Source: Tubiluchus corallicola (lineage: Eukaryota > Priapulida > Priapulimorpha > Priapulimorphida > Tubiluchidae). From it: a stretch of 60,000 nt of DNA. Below the pieces are notes generated by a model. That model ran no database searches. It saw only the letters and a program-made list of their open reading frames with translations, and was not told the DNA's origin. The position numbers and the translations under genes were made by a program. Position 1 is the first letter of the stretch; every line of letters begins with the position of its first letter. The DNA is taken from assembly GCA_030141605.1 (NCBI GenBank), contig JAQGDQ010000016.1:731499-791498 (forward strand), given 5' to 3'. Below are positions 15,801 through 27,412 of the stretch, in pieces.

Positions 15801-17300
15801 CTATTATCGTAGATTTCTAGTGATGTGTGAAACAATAAGGTCTACGTGGGATTTAGATTGCTGCGTTTATGGGCTCGTCAGTGCTCTACTGTAACAAATT
15901 ACTACAAGCTAAATGCCAGCGATAAACACAAAGCTTTAGCTTCGGCTCTGTATTCACTGAACCCAATGGTGGTCACTCGAGCGACTTAGTATCTCCATAG
16001 GCACTTCGCCCAATTTCAAACTGGGCTGCCCGTTGCCCATTTAGGTAAGTGAAATGAGGGTCCAAGGCTCGGGTTTCGGTAAGAGTTAGTGATAGGGTGG
16101 AGTTTATAGGAAGACAGGATGATTTTTCATATACTACTCCATTTTCAAGTCGATAAAAAGTATACATTTTAACACAATTGATACTGCAAAAGCGTTTCTG
16201 ATAATTAAATAATAGATTAAAAACTTAATTAACGGTGGGCGAGCCCAACTATTGATGACATCACAAACCAATATAATTTTTAACAACCAAAATATTCAAC
16301 GAGCGTGTTGCACAGGTTTGCGAAAGCGGAAATTGAAGTGCAGTGCTACTGTAAGATATTCAGTGTGTTGTACTAAAATTAGGCAAGTTTTAAGTTAAAA
16401 ATTCAAATTTCAAATTTACCGCTGTGCTCATGCTTGAGCTATCGAACGTGTGCAGTTGGTGACAAACGAACGAGCACGTCGGAACTGAGAGGTATAGCAC
16501 ATCTTTTTGTGTAAAGCGTTTTCGAAATGCAGGCGCTAGTGCCTATCTAACTAGCGAATGGCTAAATGCATGTAACAGCGAAAAACTGTGCGTTTGGTGG
16601 TAATAATTCTGTCACGTAAGTCATTTAACAAATTTAGCAATTTTACAAAAATTGTATGTTTCCATTTAATGTTTTAAGGAGTAGATTGTTTTGACTTGCA
16701 GTTTAAGATTGGGTCCGGTTTTGCTTTAAGGTTCAGAATGAAAAAGTAATTACATAGAGCTATGTTCCAGTCAACGGTTATATTAATATGGTTATTTTGT
16801 TAAAATGGTTCACACGCGTATTTTGTTGGAACCTTGACAAATGACAAAAATGTTTATTGTTATTGCAAAGTGAGGGAGGTTGACAGACTTTGACGAAGGG
16901 ATAAAACAATGGGCTGAGGTCCACTCAGTTGAAGGAAAAAATATTTGTCACGGGGCTTGAGGAATTTATGGGTCTGGAGACTAATGTAGCGAGAATGTAT
17001 AGACACGTTTCCTGACTCATACCTGTCATCTAGTCATAACTGTAGTAACAGCTAGGGCAGCTGTTTTCATAAAAATTCAATTCCATAAACAGTGTATAAG
17101 TAAAGCAAAACTGTGACATTTAGGCTCACAGAGAGAAAGAGCTTTCATAGCATAAAAGTGAAGTTGAATGGTAGTAAAAAGAATTTAAGGAAAACGTGTG
17201 ACGATGAAATGAGAGTAAAATAGGGGATAAAAAGTCAAAAACAATGACGGAAGACAAAATCCATTTAAGATACGATACACTAAAGAAGGTATTAGTTGAG
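12843..17300. other. Non-coding stretch
   Basis: Open frames stay at or below about 66 codons and none has splice support. A T-arm-like hairpin (CCCAA, loop, CTGGG) lies at 16011-16027, but no tRNA body could be drawn around it. No gene or clear repeat seen. Confidence 0.5.
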
Positions 17301-17304
17301 GTCG

Positions 17305-17832
17305 CTGCTGTCTGGTCGAGGGAGTGACTCGACCCAAATCGCTGCTTTTCTGAACGTTGTTGTTCTTGTTGTTGGGGATGACCTTATAAGGTTTCTTGAA
17401 TTCGCATTGAATCATCATGAAACTTCACAAGAATGTACTGAAGTAAATTCCGTATCGACTGATGGAGTCGGATTTTCGTATTCAATGTGGCGGCAACGAC
17501 ACATTTTCGAAAAAACCCAAGGTCCGCCGTTTGACAAAAGATCGTCAAGAAGTTTATAGAAATTTACTATAACAAATGCCTCTTCGACTGACAGAGTCTG
17601 ATTTTTTATCTGTAATCTTGACTTATAGATGGCACAATAACACTATTCTGGGGAAAACCTACGGCACCACCATTTTGCAATAGATCGTCATAAAGGCCCA
17701 ATGGAACATACAAGAATAAATTGCGTAGATTGGCAGTCTGATTTTCGATTCGCCATCTTATATTCAAATTGACAGCATTGACGTTATTTCTAGTCCACGA
17801 TCTTGGATTCAGCGAGTCCCTCGACCAGTAGT
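17305..17832. mobile_element. Short inverted-end element with three internal tandem copies
   Basis: The string CTGGTCGAGGGA at 17312-17323 recurs inverted at 17817-17828, and a looser match extends further inward on both sides. Between them are about three diverged copies of a 130-145 base unit (roughly 17412-17541, 17542-17686 and 17687-17765). The copies share landmarks: GATCGTCA at unit boundaries, then an AGTCTGATTTT-like string. No transposase is present, so this would be a non-autonomous element. Exact ends and target duplications were not resolved. Confidence 0.5.
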
Positions 17833-19147
17833 TCGTGTCGAGATACTTTATACAGTCACAGTGCAACACGTGACATACACTCATCGGCAGGGCTTGCTTA
17901 GTGAAAAGCGCTGTGTCCGGACCAGGATCTGTCTAAGTGTCAAGGTTAATCCTTTAAGGCAGACTAAAAATTGATCTCCATTTTCCCAAAGGTCAACCAT
18001 CCATTTAATGACCGGACTCTGTGTTGTTTAACTTTGCTCGCCGGCCACACACAGTAACCATGTTGCTGTTTCCGTCGTTTGCAAGTTTAAAAATTCAAAA
18101 GCAGTCAGTGACTTAATATTTAAAGAAACAATCACTAAAAAGAACAGTTGATGCTCTTATTCAGCAAGTCCACTAATTCCTTCATAATTATTCTACATTC
18201 AGCTAGCTAAACATAAAACATACGCAAGATAAATTAGTACAATATAATTACTGCATATTTCAGGCGGGTGGCTGTAAGCAACATTACGCACACTATAAAA
18301 GATAATTTACCTTTAATCCCCGCTAAAAACGAAAGCTTGCTTGAATACCTACTCTCGTCTTTGCGAGTTGGATTGTTATACGACAAGAGACAGGAAACGA
18401 TGGATATATTTTTTTTTCCTGCAGTACACTGAAAGCCTATTACACGTAATGCAACGGAGGATGATATTCTTTTTCCTGTTGGCTTTCATAATCTCAGCAG
18501 CGCTCGAGTGAAATCATTGCAAAAAGGAAGCTTGATTTGATTCAGTTTCAACTGTATGCAATGGCCTTAGAAGCCACAACGAAATTTAAATGAAGCTCAT
18601 AACTTAACACTAAGTAACAGCTAAAAACGCAATATGCTCATGATATTGTGATAATAACTCTGTAATTAAGTGAAGCCTTGCAGGGACTGCGTTAATGTTA
18701 GAAAGGTGAAAGCAATTATTACTTTAAACATTAGAATTGATATCACTGGAGTAATGGGTGCTTGCGTGTAGCACGCGTGAGATAATAATTGTGCCAGATT
18801 CTTTCAATTTAAGCTCGAAAGTTCGATTGAATGCAGCAAAATTAGACTCGATTATAATAGTAATAGTGAATACTGCAAAGAACTGCTGTTTCAGGATCAC
18901 CTTAGCCCTAGGATTTATTAAAATATAAACCAGAACAAGTTTTTAACTGATTTTACCAGTTGCAGTGTCACACATACTGTTAGTTTATCAAACGTGGAAA
19001 ACTGTTAGCGAGATACCTACATTTAAATTGATTTGTTTAATTAATCAAGCTGTTAAGCTAACGCGTTTCAGTTGCTTGTTGTTTTCGGTTGTTTAAAAAC
19101 AAATCTGTTATCTTTTTTGTTTTCCGTTATATCTGTGTTATAAGTGT
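17833..19147. other. Non-coding stretch
   Basis: No open frame, exon-like segment or repeat structure was noted here. Confidence 0.45.
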
Positions 19148-19259
19148 CGACCCCAGTTGACATTTCGCCAGTGGTACAATTCGCCAGTGGTACACTTCGC
19201 CAGTGGTACAGTTCGCCAGGACACATTTCGACAGTGGTACAGTTTGGCAATGGTAATTA
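19148..19259. repeat. 16-bp minisatellite, direct arm
   Basis: Units begin at about 19164, 19180, 19196, 19212, 19227 and 19243, with a degenerate first unit at 19148. The middle three are identical over TTCGCCAGTGGTACA, so this arm is well conserved compared with its inverted partner at 20053-20234. Confidence 0.9.
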
Positions 19260-20052
19260 TCTAAAAGTTGTTGGAGCAAAAGATTGGAATTTGATAACAC
19301 TGCCGCCATGTTGACGTCATAATTACTTTCGGCCAAGTCGAGCTGGATGTTCTCTCGCTATTTTTCGGAGTCTGATTGCAAAAACTTGTACAGGAGGTGG
19401 AGACTATGCTAAAGTTGTGCAGTAAAAAATTAATTACCGTGGTAACGGCCATGGTGTATACCAAATTTGCTGCAATTATAATAAGCCACTGTCGGGGAGC
19501 CCTTCTTTGTTTTCAATTTCAATTTCCTAAGCCCTTCTTTGTTTTCTTTGTTTTATCACTGTCAACGTTATATCAGACGAGCACTTATACACTTCACTCG
19601 AATGAAGTGGTTTCTCTTTCATCAAGGCGTCAGTATTTGAAATTTCACGACGTTGCTTCATGACGATGCCCAGTATAGTTGAGTTTCTTTCCTTCAATTT
19701 CTTTGCTAACTTCAGGTTGTAAAGTCATTGTCGGTTGTCACGTGATAACTATTTTTTGAGAAAAGCATCTAGTAATGCCAATCAAACATAAGCTGGCACA
19801 TCATTTTCTGCTACCATTTTGCACAAATATGACCTATATTAATTTATGGTATTGTTTAATACACTATAAAAATTAAATTTCGAAATGGCTTCAAAAAAGT
19901 CAATTTCGTATGAGTCCTTGTGGTAATGTTCGACAGTCGTTACAAAAAACTTAGGAAACATGTAAAACTCCTCCTGTCTAATTAGTATGTATCCCGAAAT
20001 AATGCAGCTACATCATTGCAATCAAAACTTCGAGGAAGAGAAATCAAAGGAA

Positions 20053-20234
20053 AAATGGTACTTATATAGCGGAGAAATATAACCGGCGAATTGTACTACT
20101 GAGGAAGTGTTTACTGGCGAACTAAAAGATTTTGCAGAAGGAATAAGGAAATAAAATAACAGAGAAATTTTTACTAGCGAAATGTACCACAGGTGAAATG
20201 TGTACTGCGGAAAAATTACCAGTGGTGCAGAAAT
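20053..20234. repeat. 16-bp minisatellite, inverted arm (diverged)
   Basis: Recurring ACTGGCGAA, ACTAGCGAA, ACTGAGGAA, ACAGGTGAA and ACTGCGGAA strings are each preceded by TGTAC or TTT. These are the reverse complement of the unit at 19148-19259 with one to four changes each. Spacing near 16 bases is kept in places but broken by insertions. Confidence 0.65.
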
Positions 20235-21224
20235 CAAACACTCAATTACTCCCTCACTCACCCCTTCACTCGCTTATACACCCCCACCCCCACCCCCCAC
20301 CAGCACACTCACACGCTCAGCCTTCACGGGCCATTGGTGTTCTTGGTGATCCCACTTTAACAGAAGGACATTCTTAGTTTTGAGAGTTGCCATACAACTC
20401 ATACGCAGAGCAGATAATTTTGACGTGAATCCTGGCTATGTCACAAGACCACGCCTACATGCATAATTATTGCACTGAATCAATAAAGCGAAAATTTCAA
20501 ATTTACAGAATAAATAAGAAGACCTCGCATCAAGTTCAATATGACTCTTATTTGTTTTAATACATCTATATTTCAAAGGAAAATTCCGTGCACGGTTTTT
20601 TCACTAATCATTGTCTAGTCGGGCGAGTGAACTCTGGTGAAAGTCGAGAAATCCGGACCATTTTGAAGTTGCTTATGGCGAGCAATGTTACCGGGGGTAC
20701 ACAATAATTAATCAATATAATTAAAATTCTGGATTGCTGATGTTAACGTGTTATATACAAAGCTCGTAGCGTTGCAAAAACACGTGTTGTTCAAGCTATG
20801 AAGACACATCAAAAATTGCTTACTTATGGCCACTGATACATTTATGTTATGCGTTTTTGTAGCATGTGTAATAAATTTATTGACGACCCATCTGCAATAC
20901 AATATAATTCGCTTTACAAATATATCCAAAAACTATACGTAAGTAAAAAATACGTCTTGCTGATTTGAGTGACAATCTAAGTGCTTTTTATCTTTGCTTT
21001 AAAATTTAGTTTAAACTTATATCAAGTCTCGGTCAGATGTTTTAAGAGCATTTAGTGCTAGAAACTTTGCGACGTATTCAACTGAATACGTTTTTGAATA
21101 GTGGGACATTAGGAAATATTATTACTAACCCTGCGCAGCAATCTTTCTTATACCTACTCTTATTATTTATGAACCTTGTACGTTGTACATTCAAAAAGTG
21201 ATTGAATAAATGGTACTACTGCTT
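20235..21224. other. Non-coding stretch
   Basis: It contains a short C-rich run (CCCCCACCCCCACCCC-like, 20280-20301). Otherwise AT-rich with nothing recognised. Confidence 0.5.
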
Positions 21225-21632
<408 letters not shown>

Positions 21633-22309
21633 AAGTAACAAATTTGTTTCGTGATGACTTAAAATTTTATACTTTGAAACTGGAACTGTTCTGCAGGGTT
21701 AAATGCATTTGCCATTAATTTTGCTGCAAGAATTTCGCAGCTATTTCTTTCTTTTCCCATTTCATCCATTTGTGTCGTTTATTCAGAAACTATATTTAAG
21801 TCGTATGCGTGAAATGTGCTACATCAATTGGGGAACGAAGCTTCTAGTATAATAAAATTCGTGCGTTCCTGTCATCGTGGTCATTCACCCCAAACCCTCA
21901 GAACCAATTAGTTTTAATAAAACTTACAAGAGTGAAACTAATGCAAAGTTTATATAGTCTTTAGAAGGTGAAGCAGAGGCAAGGCAGATGTATGCGAAGA
22001 AATGGAAGTGAAAAACTGCAAAAAACATACAATCACGTATTTTATTTCGAATGGCATCTACAAGATTATATTTATACATTCCCTCTATAAGACATGTAAC
22101 GTTATATTATTACCCCGCCTATTACGCCTATATCATAATAAAACAAAGATCTAGTAACGCGAAAATCAATTGTGGCAGCAGGATTGCGTTAATCTGCTTA
22201 GCTGTCATCGTGTGTCGCCATCTATCATCTGTAAAAAGAAAATGATTTTTTCTTGACAACCCTCTTAAACGCTTAGTCTGCTCAGTGTTCTATAAGTGGT
22301 TCATTTTGT
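21633..22309. other. Non-coding stretch
   Basis: No coding or repeat signal noted. Confidence 0.45.
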
Positions 22310-22540
22310 AGTTTTCTTTCCATCTTTCAATTGAGGGAATTCAGCCATTTCTTCATTCCTCCGTTCTTTTAGTTTCTTTCTTGTCTTTTGTTCCTTCCAT
22401 TCTTCCTTTATTTACTATTCTTTTATCTTTGTCTTTTCCTTTTTCTTTGCTTGTCTTGCTTTCTTTCTTCTCTACATTTTCTCTTTCTTTTTCCTTCTTT
22501 TTTTCTTTTTTCCTCCATTTGGGGCTTCTTTGTGCTCTGT
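22310..22540. repeat. Polypyrimidine tract (T/C-rich)
   Basis: About 230 bases of almost uninterrupted T and C with irregular TTTC, TTCC and TCTT strings. Low-complexity Phe/Leu/Ser frames arise from it. The other strand is purine-rich, so unusual structure such as a triplex is possible, though it lacks clean mirror symmetry. Confidence 0.85.
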
Positions 22541-22615
22541 GCTCTCCTTCTTCCGTCCACTAATCATTCAGTTACCAAATAATTTGGTCACTTTTTGTTT
22601 GGCCTGCTTATTAAT

Positions 22616-22735
22616 CTCTATAACATTTGTTTGCTTTCTTGCCTGCTTGCTTGTTTATTAACTTGCTTGTTTGTTTGTTTGTCTTTTGTTTGTTCGTTCG
22701 TTCGTTAACTCGACCGCTCGTTCATTAATCTGTCG
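22616..22735. repeat. Degenerate tetranucleotide tract (TTGC/TTTG/TTCG)n
   Basis: Runs of CTTG, TTTG and CGTT follow each other with a loose four-base rhythm. It is an eroded tetramer microsatellite. Confidence 0.75.
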
Positions 22736-22852
22736 TAAAGTTTCTTTTTATTGTTTTTTACATAAAACAATACCTGTTTTACCTGTTTTTTTTACAGGTA
22801 TATACATATAGCTGTGGTTAAGGACTGGAACTAATGTCAGTAGACGCGTCTG

Positions 22853-22878
22853 CGTGTGTGTGTGTGGGGGGGGGGGGA
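22853..22878. repeat. (TG)n followed by a G run
   Basis: A short TG run passes into about 12 consecutive G residues, ending at GAATTC. Confidence 0.85.
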
Positions 22879-23149
22879 ATTCTAGGCTCAAATTGTAACT
22901 GACTCACAATTTTTCAGGTCAAGATCACAAGATCAAAAAATGTCACGATAATTTTTGCCCCTAGTTAACTTCAATCAGGGCTTGGGTCGGCTTCTCTACT
23001 GCGAGTTCTCATTCTAGTTTTCATATGGCTTTTTACTGCAAGCGTCAAATACCGTAGGATTCTTGAAAAACTAACTTATATTCTATTAAACACAGTGGAA
23101 CTCGTTAATTTGGCGACTAGGTGACACTCTGTCCCTATAACAACAGTCT

Positions 23150-23300
23150 GGCAAGGCATGCAAAACAGTCTGCGCTCGATCTTTCTCGGCTGCTCTGTTC
23201 TCTGCCAGAAAGCCGATTGAAAGCCGGCGCGCCTATTCGCAGCCGTAGCGTCTCTTCATTCATGTGTTTGCCATAGCAGGGATTTAGACGCTTGGCTTGC
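23150..23300 (+). promoter_or_regulatory. CpG-rich patch upstream of the first exon
   Basis: About a dozen CpG dinucleotides lie within 130 bases, including GCCGGCGCGCC, against a background nearly free of CpG clusters. It sits 230-380 bases upstream of the proposed start codon at 23531, where a promoter or untranslated exon would be expected. A 65-codon minus-strand frame covers the same stretch and is probably incidental. The promoter role is inferred from position and composition only. Confidence 0.4.
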
Positions 23301-23494
23301 GACAAACATTGACTGTGAGCATGGTTACACAACCTTCAGGGATACGTTGTATGAAGCCATGCGCCTAATAAGCCTAAACGTAGTTTTGTGTCGCACGTGT
23401 TAATGCGATAGAGTTTCCCTGCAAATCATTGGTAGCAATTGTTATTTGCCAGTATAATGTGCAATTAGTGAACACAGTGATTGTTTGTATAATG

Positions 23495-23503
23495 TATAAA
23501 TAG
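23495..23503 (+). promoter_or_regulatory. TATA-like box
   Basis: TATAAATAG ends 28 bases before the proposed ATG. A start site 25-30 bases downstream of such a box would leave almost no 5' leader. It may therefore be coincidental, or transcription may begin further upstream in the CpG-rich patch. Confidence 0.3.
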
Positions 23504-23530
23504 TGATCGTGAAGCCAATTGCAGCTAACA

Positions 23531-23588
23531 ATGGCGACCATAATTATAACCAAACCAGAGGAGGATAATATGCAGTCTTACGTACTAG
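23531..23588 (+). CDS. Proposed first coding exon of an unrecognised spliced gene
   Basis: Translation gives MATIIITKPEEDNMQSYVL plus one leftover base (G). The start has a strong context (AACAATGGCG: A at -3, G at +4) and an in-frame TGA lies 18 bases upstream, so the frame cannot run further 5' in this exon. It ends at CTAG/GTGAGC, a good donor. The leftover base fits the exon at 48298, whose acceptor is followed by two bases before the next full codon (G+CA = Ala). A CpG-rich patch and TATA-like box lie upstream. The peptide has no signal peptide or membrane segment. I do not recognise the protein. The exon is too short for its composition to be informative, so the call rests on start context, donor and phase match. 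Confidence 0.5.
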
Positions 23589-23900
23589 GTGAGCAATGCG
23601 GTTGCTGTTTTTAACACAGTCATCTTATTATTTTTCGAACGCCAATAAGTTTTCAAATCATCTAATTCGATGTCTCATTTTTTCTTTCAATTCTATTTCT
23701 TCCTCATATTTGTTTTGATTTCTGCTGCTGCATAAATTATTTTTCTGTTGTGGTGCCACTTGTGGTGTTGTGGTTTATGGCTGATTCACAGATCTTTTCT
23801 AACAAGCGCATCAGTGATACAAAACGAGCCATCGGTTATATCTCTACCACTACCTCCTGGTAGTAATGAAGAAGACATACTTGCAGAAAAATTAGCACTG

Positions 23901-24815
23901 GTATGCGAGGCTAAAACATGATGAAAAAAGCAAACGGGGAAATTTTACTTTAATGGTAATTCAGTTACATATACGGTTAAAGTGCAGCCTACGTTATCCC
24001 AGAAAACCTACAGTTTTTCTCTCACTTTTCTAGAAACATCCATGTTTTATTGGTTTGGCTCATCAACGTGACTCGCAAGATTCAGTTGTTAGATTCACTA
24101 AATAACCTGACAACCCAAGACGTCTAGCGCAGGACGGCCTAATACCAGCGGCCTATTGAACTGAAACTCACCGAGCATGTTATATTTGTCAACTGCAAAA
24201 GACAGCAAAAACCCAAACCAATATGCCTTAACCTAACCCACTGTTTATACATTATTTAATCTACTCGCAAACGTTGTTAAAATTTGCTCTGAAATTCCAC
24301 AGCTTGTTAAATCTCGCAAAATTCATCTAATGTACTATACTATGATTACGAACATCACTCTTACTTAGCAAATAGCAAAAATAAATGAAATATTCATTGA
24401 GAATTTAACGTACTCTTACATTGTTACATTTGAACTACAACCCTCTAAGATCTGACATCGTCCATTCCAAACTGGAAACCAGTGAGCTCAGCTAGCACTA
24501 TATAGTATCATTTTTTAGTTCTTCTTAGACAGGTATTTTAAGGCAATAATTACAGTTAACACAGCTGGCCAAACAGAAGCTACGAAAGTTTATGTTCAAG
24601 TAACTTTAAACTGGCCTATTAATTTGTCACTCAGTATACCTGAATACAGAGAACAATACTTTCTTAGTAGGTAATAGGTTAATCATTAGGGGGACGATAC
24701 GCCTACATTGCAAAATGTGTGTCTGTCTTTGTTCTTCATACTGCATTCGATGTAGAACACGCCTGGGATGTGTAATGTATAAGCTGTCCCTTTCTGATTT
24801 TTTCAATCCTAACTA
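23901..24815. other. Intronic non-coding stretch
   Basis: No repeat or exon-like segment was noted between the weak exon candidate and the first MITE. Confidence 0.45.
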
Positions 24816-25130
24816 CAGAGTCGCCTAGAAATAAACGTTCCCCTAAACTGACTCGTAGCCCTTCATTCTTGTAGCGGCATTCGTAAAAGGAACACACATG
24901 ATTTCGTAGCTCGGCTTCTCCTCCTATAAATTTCCCTCCAAAGCGCCGATAGGGCGTTTTTCTACACAGTGTTCCCCTAGGCACAAGATAGAAAGCGTCC
25001 TAGCTGAGCTTGGGGGGAAATTTATAGCCCTTAGGAAAGAGGAAAAACGGTGATGGGAGTTTCTTACAAACGTCTCTACCAGGATAATGGGTTACGAGTT
25101 AATTTGGTGGAACATTTTTTCTGGTCCCTG
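24816..25130. mobile_element. Near-palindromic MITE, copy 1 (TA-flanked)
   Basis: The element starts CAGAGTCGCC and ends GGTCCCTG, with TA immediately outside both ends. The two halves are inverted copies along most of their length. Examples are GTTCCCCTAAACTGACTCGT facing the reverse complement of GAGTTAATTTGGTGGAAC, and TATAAATTTCCC facing GGGAAATTTATA. It would fold into a stem of about 150 bp. TA flanks and CAG termini fit Tc1/mariner-type MITEs. An 82-codon minus-strand frame (24736-24984) overlaps the left arm and is not a gene. A related copy lies at 26268. Confidence 0.75.
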
Positions 25131-26140
25131 TATAACTCAAGTTAACGAAATTATGATATTGTCAATCTTTGTTGCTCCATACATACATTGGTACGTATCA
25201 CGTCAAGGCAAAGATTCACTCGTTGTCTTGTTCATAAGCTTCTTCAAGTGAGACGCATCAGCTGCATAAACGATGCTAAGACGCTGTTAGCTTCCCCCGT
25301 GGGACAATGTAGATGTCATAAAACTTGACATTTTGTGCATAGTGACGACAGAAGCGCCTACGTGCGTAGCAGGACGGTTTATAACCTAACTAAACTCATG
25401 ATTTACTAATGTACATTGCTTAAGTATGGATGCTATGAAACAGACCTGCAAAAGTTTGCTGCAGACGTTGAAAGTTCTATACTGTTATAGGCCTATACTT
25501 GTTGGATTGTAATACATACATACATATTCGATCCATACATACATATTGAACTGTTACCGCATTGCTTTGTCATTTCGTATTGCTGTTAGAGAGAAAAATA
25601 AACAGGCATCTCGTTTCTGTAGCTGGAAAAGCAGAAGGCCTACGTTCAAATCTCAGTGGAAGTATAAAACTTTTTACAACTTTCTTATGTGGTATTACTT
25701 TCGTGCATTTATTGGATTCGCCAAATGTGATGCATTTTAGTGAGTATCAAGGATCTCTTGACTTTAGGGTTTTAGGATGCGTAAAATTGTACTGCAAGTA
25801 CATACTGCTGCTTCTCAAAAGAGAATCCGTAAATAATTATCCAAGCTTCCAATTGAGCAGAAGCTAATGAATAAGATTTAAGATTTTGTTATTATTAATA
25901 ACTGATTATTATTATTAAAGTAAACAGGTGATTATTACGATTTTTTATAAAGTTCCGCACTCTCTACAAACTAGGACTGAAGCAGGCAACTACCAGCCAA
26001 TATAAAATTTTCTATATCGAAGCAAAATCGAAGCAGCTAACAAAGCTACTTTCTACACAATTCGATCAATGCGGCTTAATTTTAAGTTAAATGTTGTAGA
26101 CCAAAGCGTACAGCTGAATTTTAAGTTAATTGTTTCTCTG
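25131..26140. other. Intronic non-coding stretch
   Basis: It includes a short duplicated ATACATACATATTCGATC-like string (about 25510-25548) and TAGGCCTA at 25488. Overlapping 64- and 101-codon frames at 25546-25867 have no splice or composition support. Confidence 0.5.
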
Positions 26141-26180
<40 letters not shown>

Positions 26181-26200
26181 AATCACTCTCATCATCATTA
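26141..26200. repeat. (ATC)n trinucleotide array
   Basis: About 13 pure TCA units plus a decayed tail. Confidence 0.95.
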
Positions 26201-26267
26201 GTGAAAAAAGAGGTGATGAATAACATAGTATCTTATTGTTCATAATTGTTCCTATGATACAAAACTG

Positions 26268-26466
26268 CAGAGTCGTCCAGAAAAAACGTTACTCCAAATT
26301 AACTTGTAAGGTACCATCCTGGTAGAGGCGTTTGTATAAGAGAGAAATTTACTGCTCTTTAGAAAAAGAAGTTGTGTTACGCGATAATCTGTTGCAAATG
26401 CCTTTACTGGTGTTAAGGGCTGCAAATTAATTTGGGGGGACGTTTTTTCTGGTCTGGACGACCCTG
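26268..26466. mobile_element. MITE, copy 2 of the 24.8-kb family
   Basis: The left end CAGAGTCGTCCAG and right end (reverse complement) CAGGGTCGTCCAG match for 12 of 13 bases. Both continue into AAAAAACGT and AAATTAA strings. Inner arm sequence (CATCCTGGTAGAGGCGTTTG) matches the right arm of copy 1, so the two elements are one family. Copy 2 is shorter (199 against 315 bases) and its left TA flank is not preserved. Confidence 0.75.
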
Positions 26467-27157
26467 TATAAAAACTATATCGGTAGGTCAAAATCATGCT
26501 TCACTGAACTTCTAGTGATTGCACTTAGTAAATCATTAATTTCAATACTTGTTGATAAGCAGAAGTTGTGGGGCTCCGTCCATTTTGGATAGCAGGATAC
26601 AGACCCGGGGAAACCCCAAGTGACATTATGCATGTTCGAGAAACCATTGCTTTGAGTGTTGCTTCCACTTGTGAGGAAATGACAAACTCGCGGTGTGTCG
26701 TAATGGAATTTCTGCATGGTTGCCAGTGAGAATCCACTCATAAATCACTAGTTTATTGCTTTATTCCCGAGGTGTTGATGCTGAGATAAGGTCTTTAAAA
26801 GCGTCACACTCTGATTTTTTTCCCAACTTAGCTTCAATCTTCACGTCACAGGCATGTAATATTCTCGACTTGTAATATTCTCAATCGTGGACGAAAATAT
26901 ATAGTGACTAAACAAAATTTATTATGCCCTATAATTCAAAATTAGAATTTAATTACTGCACAAACCAGTCATTATCAAGTAAAATATGAAGGTAAAAATT
27001 ATGAAGTTTTAACATGACAGTGTCACTTGCATAAAAACAGTACTAGTCTAAACCTGCCTACTACTATTAGTATGAATTTGCCAATAATTCATACTAATCT
27101 GTGCCCGTCTATCTATCTCTTTACTTATATTCTGCCCCGCGCTGTCTAAATAACTAA
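26467..27157. other. Intronic non-coding stretch
   Basis: Two overlapping minus-strand frames (88 and 70 codons, 26475-26741) have no coding support. Nothing else noted. Confidence 0.45.
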
Positions 27158-27412
27158 TTGTTGTTGCCGTTGCCGTTGGCCGTGGCCGTGGTCGTGGTGG
27201 TGGTGGTGGTGGTGGTGGTGGTGGTGGTGGTGGTGGTGGTGGTGGTGAAGGTCGTCGTCGCCGTCATCGCCATCGCGGTCGTTGCTGTTGCCGCTGTTGT
27301 TACCGCAGTTGTTGTTGTTGTCGTCGTTGCTGTTGCTGTTACCGTTGTTGTTGATGCTGTTGTTGTTGTTGCTGCTGCTGCTATTGTTGTTTATGTTGTT
27401 ATTATTATAAAT
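27158..27412. repeat. Imperfect trinucleotide array (GTT/GTG/GTC/GCT)
   Basis: About 250 bases keep a strict three-base rhythm with a pure GGT core (27194-27247) flanked by GTT, GTC, GCC and GCT variants. The plus frame is a Val/Ala-rich 90-codon by-product. Confidence 0.95.

Larger units (their letters stand above)
19148..20234. mobile_element. Fold-back-like element with inverted arrays of a 16-bp unit
   Basis: The left arm (19148-19259) holds six to seven copies of a 15-16 base unit, consensus TTCGCCAGTGGTACAR, spaced 16, 16, 16, 15 and 16 bases apart. The right region (20053-20234) holds about six to eight more degenerate copies of the reverse complement (TGTACCACTGGCGAA-like). About 790 bases of unrelated sequence lie between. 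Long inverted arms built from short tandem units are the hallmark of fold-back transposons. No transposase-like frame was recognised in the interior; its longest frame is 95 codons (19376-19663). Ends and target duplications are not resolved. Confidence 0.6.

Noticed and set aside
15990-16050. T-arm-like hairpin CCCAA-loop-CTGGG
   Set aside because: It lacks the GGTTC part of a B-box and no other tRNA arms are present.
24736-24984. 82-codon minus frame with a protein-like look
   Set aside because: It lies within and beside the arm of a near-palindromic MITE whose second copy at 26268 does not keep the frame.
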